From B8-G4 sp033720735 (lineage in GTDB: Bacteria > Bacteroidota > Bacteroidia > Chitinophagales > Saprospiraceae): a DNA stretch of 8,760 nucleotides. The position numbers and the translations under genes were made by a program. Location: contig JAWWBX010000183.1 in assembly GCA_033720735.1 (NCBI GenBank), positions 1 to 8,760 of the forward strand, given 5' to 3'. This document shows, piece after piece, positions 6,380-8,760 of this stretch (positions are counted from its first letter, which is position 1; every line of letters begins with the position of its first letter). The notes beneath the pieces are model-generated. The model was given only the letters and a program-made list of their open reading frames with translations. It made no database searches and was not told the origin of the DNA.

Positions 6380-7747
6380 ATGACGCAGCCGGCAATTGCA
6401 ATCATCGATCAGATCCGATTCTTTCTCGACGCAAACGACAAACGGGGACTGACTGCCCTGATCGATAATCTTAAATCCAATGAACTGATCCACGCGATCG
6501 GACACCTGCCCAAGCAGGAACAGGCCAGCCTTCTGACACTGCTGGCCCCTGAGGACGCTGCCGACGTCATCGAAGAGATCCCTGATGCACAGGCCGTGGA
6601 GATCATTGAAGACATCGACGCTGCCCAGGCCGCAGCCATCCTCGACAAGATGACCAGTGATGAGCAGGCCGACCTGATCCAGGAAATGCATTTTGAAGAC
6701 GCAGAAGCCATCCTGGACCAACTGAGTGACGAGGATGCCAACGAGATCCGCCGGCTGGTCATGTATGACCCCAAAACGGCCGGGGGTATCATGGTGACGG
6801 AAATCCTGGTCTTCGATGAACAACTCACGGTCGGGCAGGTCATCGAGCATCTCCGTGTCGCTGTACGCTCGGATGACGACACGCTACTCCGGTACATTTA
6901 CATCACCGACAGTAAAGGCATCATTTCCGGAGTCATCCAGATGTGGGATCTGGTGCCAGCTACCCCCGACACCCGCTTGATCAATATTGCACAGCGTGCG
7001 GTACTCACGGTCAATGTAGACACGCAGCTTGACGAACTCATCAATTTCTTTGACACCTACGACTTCTACGCAGTGCCCGTCATCGATCATGATGGTCGTA
7101 TCTGTGGCGCCGTTCTGCGCAAAGACCTGCTCGAGGCAGAAACCGAGAACATGGTCTACGAACATCTGGAAACACAAGGGATCGTCGGTGGCGATGAGAT
7201 CCGGACCATGCCGGTGCTCCTCCGTTCACGCCGGCGCTTGTCCTGGTTGTCTGTCAATATCCTGCTCAACATTGTCGCCGCCAGTGTGATCGCGTATCAT
7301 CAGGATGTGCTGGAATCGGTGATCGCCCTGGCCGTCTTTCTGCCGATCATCTCTGACATGAGTGGCTGCTCAGGCAACCAGGCCGTGGCGGTGAGTATGC
7401 GTGAGCTTTCGCTCGGCGTCGTCAAGCCGACCGAGGCCATGCGCGTGTGGATCCAGGAGGTGAGTGTAGGCATCATCAACGGCTTGATCCTCGGGTTACT
7501 CATCGCCCTCGCGGCATTCTTCTGGAAAGGGAACATCTTCCTGGGCATCGTGGCCGGGGGAGCACTCATGCTCAACACCATCCTCGCCGTATCGATCGGT
7601 GGTACGGTGCCTCTCCTTTTGAAGCGATTCGGCGTGGACCCCGCCCTGGCATCGGGACCGATCCTGACGACCATTACCGATATGTGCGGGTTCTTCCTGG
7701 CCCTGACCTTCGCCTCGATGTTGCTGCCGCAGTTGGGCGGGCTGTAA
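6380..7747 (+). CDS. mgtE: Magnesium transporter/channel MgtE (SGCSGNQ-type variant)
   Basis: The 455-residue inner-membrane protein has the full MgtE layout: a helical acidic N domain (about 1-130, with repeated LLxxLxPEDAADVIEEI-type helices), two CBS domains (about 137-260), a linker ending in basic RSRRR (282-286), and five predicted membrane segments (about 289-308, 313-338, 361-381, 386-412 and 428-450). MgtE forms a dimeric Mg2+ channel whose N and CBS domains bind Mg2+ and close the pore when cytosolic Mg2+ is high. Asp434, in TTITDMCGFF, aligns with the pore Asp432 of the Thermus protein. The second membrane segment reads SDMSGCSGNQ (325-334), where the best-known MgtE proteins carry a GGNAG(S/T)Q-type motif, so this belongs to a distinct subfamily. 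Length is normal for the family. ATG 6380 has no clear Shine-Dalgarno. Confidence 0.94.
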   Translation: MTQPAIAIIDQIRFFLDANDKRGLTALIDNLKSNELIHAIGHLPKQEQASLLTLLAPEDAADVIEEIPDAQAVEIIEDIDAAQAAAILDKMTSDEQADLIQEMHFEDAEAILDQLSDEDANEIRRLVMYDPKTAGGIMVTEILVFDEQLTVGQVIEHLRVAVRSDDDTLLRYIYITDSKGIISGVIQMWDLVPATPDTRLINIAQRAVLTVNVDTQLDELINFFDTYDFYAVPVIDHDGRICGAVLRKDLLEAETENMVYEHLETQGIVGGDEIRTMPVLLRSRRRLSWLSVNILLNIVAASVIAYHQDVLESVIALAVFLPIISDMSGCSGNQAVAVSMRELSLGVVKPTEAMRVWIQEVSVGIINGLILGLLIALAAFFWKGNIFLGIVAGGALMLNTILAVSIGGTVPLLLKRFGVDPALASGPILTTITDMCGFFLALTFASMLLPQLGGL

Positions 7748-7756
7748 TCGGCACGG

Positions 7757-7788
7757 GTTGACCGCTATCGCTGATCCCGGTAACTTTA
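7757..7788 (+). promoter_or_regulatory. Bacteroidota-type promoter for the transglutaminase-like gene
   Basis: GTTG at 7757-7760 supplies a -33 element (TTG core), and TAACTTTA at 7781-7788 matches seven of eight positions of the -7 consensus TAnnTTTG. The spacer is 20 bp, inside the 19-21 bp norm for the Bacteroidota primary sigma factor. The predicted transcription start is about 20 bp before the ATG at 7815. This is the best promoter candidate in the window and suggests the gene is transcribed separately from mgtE. Confidence 0.5.
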
Positions 7789-7814
7789 CGTGTCAAACCA
7801 CATCCTTCACTCCT

Positions 7815-8760
7815 ATGGAACGCCTGATCACTGCTTTGCTGGTTGTGCTCCTGCCACACACCCTGTTCGCTCAGGATGATGTGCCACATGTTGATTTCTC
7901 TTTAGCCGATTCAATCGCCCAAGTCGAAATCGAGGTAGAGTCCGTCGAAGAACTGGCTGAGCACCTGGCAGCACCGCTTACCACTGAGGTCGAGAAAGCC
8001 AGGGCCTTCTTTATGTGGATCGCCCACAATGTCCGCTACGACTGCCGGAAATACCACAATCCGGAACGTCCGTACTTCCAGGGCAGGACCCAGGAAGAAG
8101 TGGAGCAAAAAAAGGTGGCCTGGAGAACGGAGCAGATCCAAAAAACCCTTGAGCGCAAGCGCGGGGTTTGCGAGGACTACAGCCAGTTGTTCAAGGCGTT
8201 GTGTGATGCGGCGGGCCTCGAGGCCACTGTGATCTCCGGGGACGCCCGCGACTTTTACAAACCATACCGGAGTCCGCGTGACAACCCGCATGCCTGGAAC
8301 GCTGTGCGGATCGACGGGGACTGGCACCTGCTTGATGCGACGTGGGGTGCCGGACACACCGATCCCGAGGTGAAGCGCTTCACGCGCAATGTCAAGCCCG
8401 GTTATTTCATGACACCGCCCGACTGGCTCATTCAAAGTCATTTCCCGGATGACCCGGAATGGCAACTCCTGCGGACCAAGATGGATCGCAGCCGGTTTTC
8501 GGATCAACCGATGGTCAATTTTGGCCAGACTGCCCATCCCCTGCTCGATTTTGCCACTGAGGTCCGCGACGGACCCGGCGGCACCAGTTCGGTCTGGTTC
8601 AAATTTGACAAAGCGCCGAAGTACTTCATGATCGCTACCAAAAGCGGCAAACCGGTCAAGTTTGAGCAGCGCGAACAGAATGGCCGCGTCGTGCTGAATT
8701 TCAAACCGCCCCGCGGACGTGGTATTTACGTCTATATGCGCGACTCGACCCGCGCCCGAG
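7815..8760 (+). CDS. Exported transglutaminase-like (KY-type) protein, 3' truncated by window end
   Basis: The frame is open from ATG 7815 to the last base, giving 315 complete codons with no stop, so the gene continues beyond the window. Residues 1-19 are a signal peptide (ending LFA before QDD). The transglutaminase-like core shows the Cys-His-Asp triad: Cys119 in RGVCEDY, His159 in NPHAWN and Asp174 in HLLDATWG. After it, YFMTPPDWLIQSHFPDD (197-213) and WQLL (216-219) are characteristic of the kyphoscoliosis-peptidase (KY/CYK3) branch, followed by a beta-rich region (from about 235). Family members act as cysteine peptidases or in protein cross-linking; most bacterial exported ones are uncharacterised. 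A charged stretch at 80-115, rich in Glu, Lys and Arg, separates the YDCRKY segment from the catalytic Cys. It follows mgtE by 67 bp. Confidence 0.88.
   Translation, partial: MERLITALLVVLLPHTLFAQDDVPHVDFSLADSIAQVEIEVESVEELAEHLAAPLTTEVEKARAFFMWIAHNVRYDCRKYHNPERPYFQGRTQEEVEQKKVAWRTEQIQKTLERKRGVCEDYSQLFKALCDAAGLEATVISGDARDFYKPYRSPRDNPHAWNAVRIDGDWHLLDATWGAGHTDPEVKRFTRNVKPGYFMTPPDWLIQSHFPDDPEWQLLRTKMDRSRFSDQPMVNFGQTAHPLLDFATEVRDGPGGTSSVWFKFDKAPKYFMIATKSGKPVKFEQREQNGRVVLNFKPPRGRGIYVYMRDSTRAR

Noticed and set aside
6218..6850. 210-codon minus-strand frame over the start of mgtE
   Set aside because: It is the complement of the acidic N domain of MgtE; the plus-strand frame is clearly the real gene.
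7911..8537. 208-codon minus-strand frame over the transglutaminase-like gene
   Set aside because: It is antisense to a frame with an intact catalytic triad and signal peptide, and it has no independent support.

Overview
The window is 8.76 kb of moderately GC-rich bacterial chromosome, almost certainly from the phylum Bacteroidota. The evidence is a secreted protein that is essentially one gliding-motility/type IX secretion (T9SS) type B C-terminal domain, matches to the Bacteroidota -7 promoter element (TAnnTTTG), weak or absent Shine-Dalgarno sequences, and many exported proteins and lipoproteins. The GC content and gene style would suit a Saprospiria- or Chitinophagia-like lineage, but I cannot place it more precisely. 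All genes lie on the plus strand.

Layout: positions 1-284 are non-coding. They hold two 60-bp direct repeats (1-60 and 156-215) and short inverted repeats. Next is a cluster of four genes: a DUF481-type outer-membrane beta-barrel protein (285-1049), an intradiol-dioxygenase-like lipoprotein (1097-1747), an SRPBCC/START-fold protein (1808-2263), and an exported acetamidase/formamidase-family protein (2260-3267) that overlaps the SRPBCC gene by 4 bp. An exported family 2 glycoside hydrolase, probably a beta-galactosidase, follows at 3344-5794. Then come the stand-alone T9SS type B domain protein (5873-6247), an MgtE magnesium channel of a variant subfamily (6380-7747), and an exported transglutaminase-like (KY-type) protein that starts at 7815 and runs off the window end.

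How the parts may work together: the dioxygenase, SRPBCC and amidase genes are tightly packed and could form one transcription unit acting on a small aromatic or amide substrate at the cell envelope. That is inference from spacing and families. The GH2 enzyme fits polysaccharide scavenging. MgtE appears to be an independent housekeeping gene. The transglutaminase-like gene has its own good Bacteroidota-type promoter candidate (7757-7788). No tRNA, rRNA, CRISPR array, transposase, integrase or recognisable defence system was seen. The least ordinary items are the repeat-bearing leader, the cargo-less T9SS domain protein, and the dioxygenase/SRPBCC/amidase cluster.
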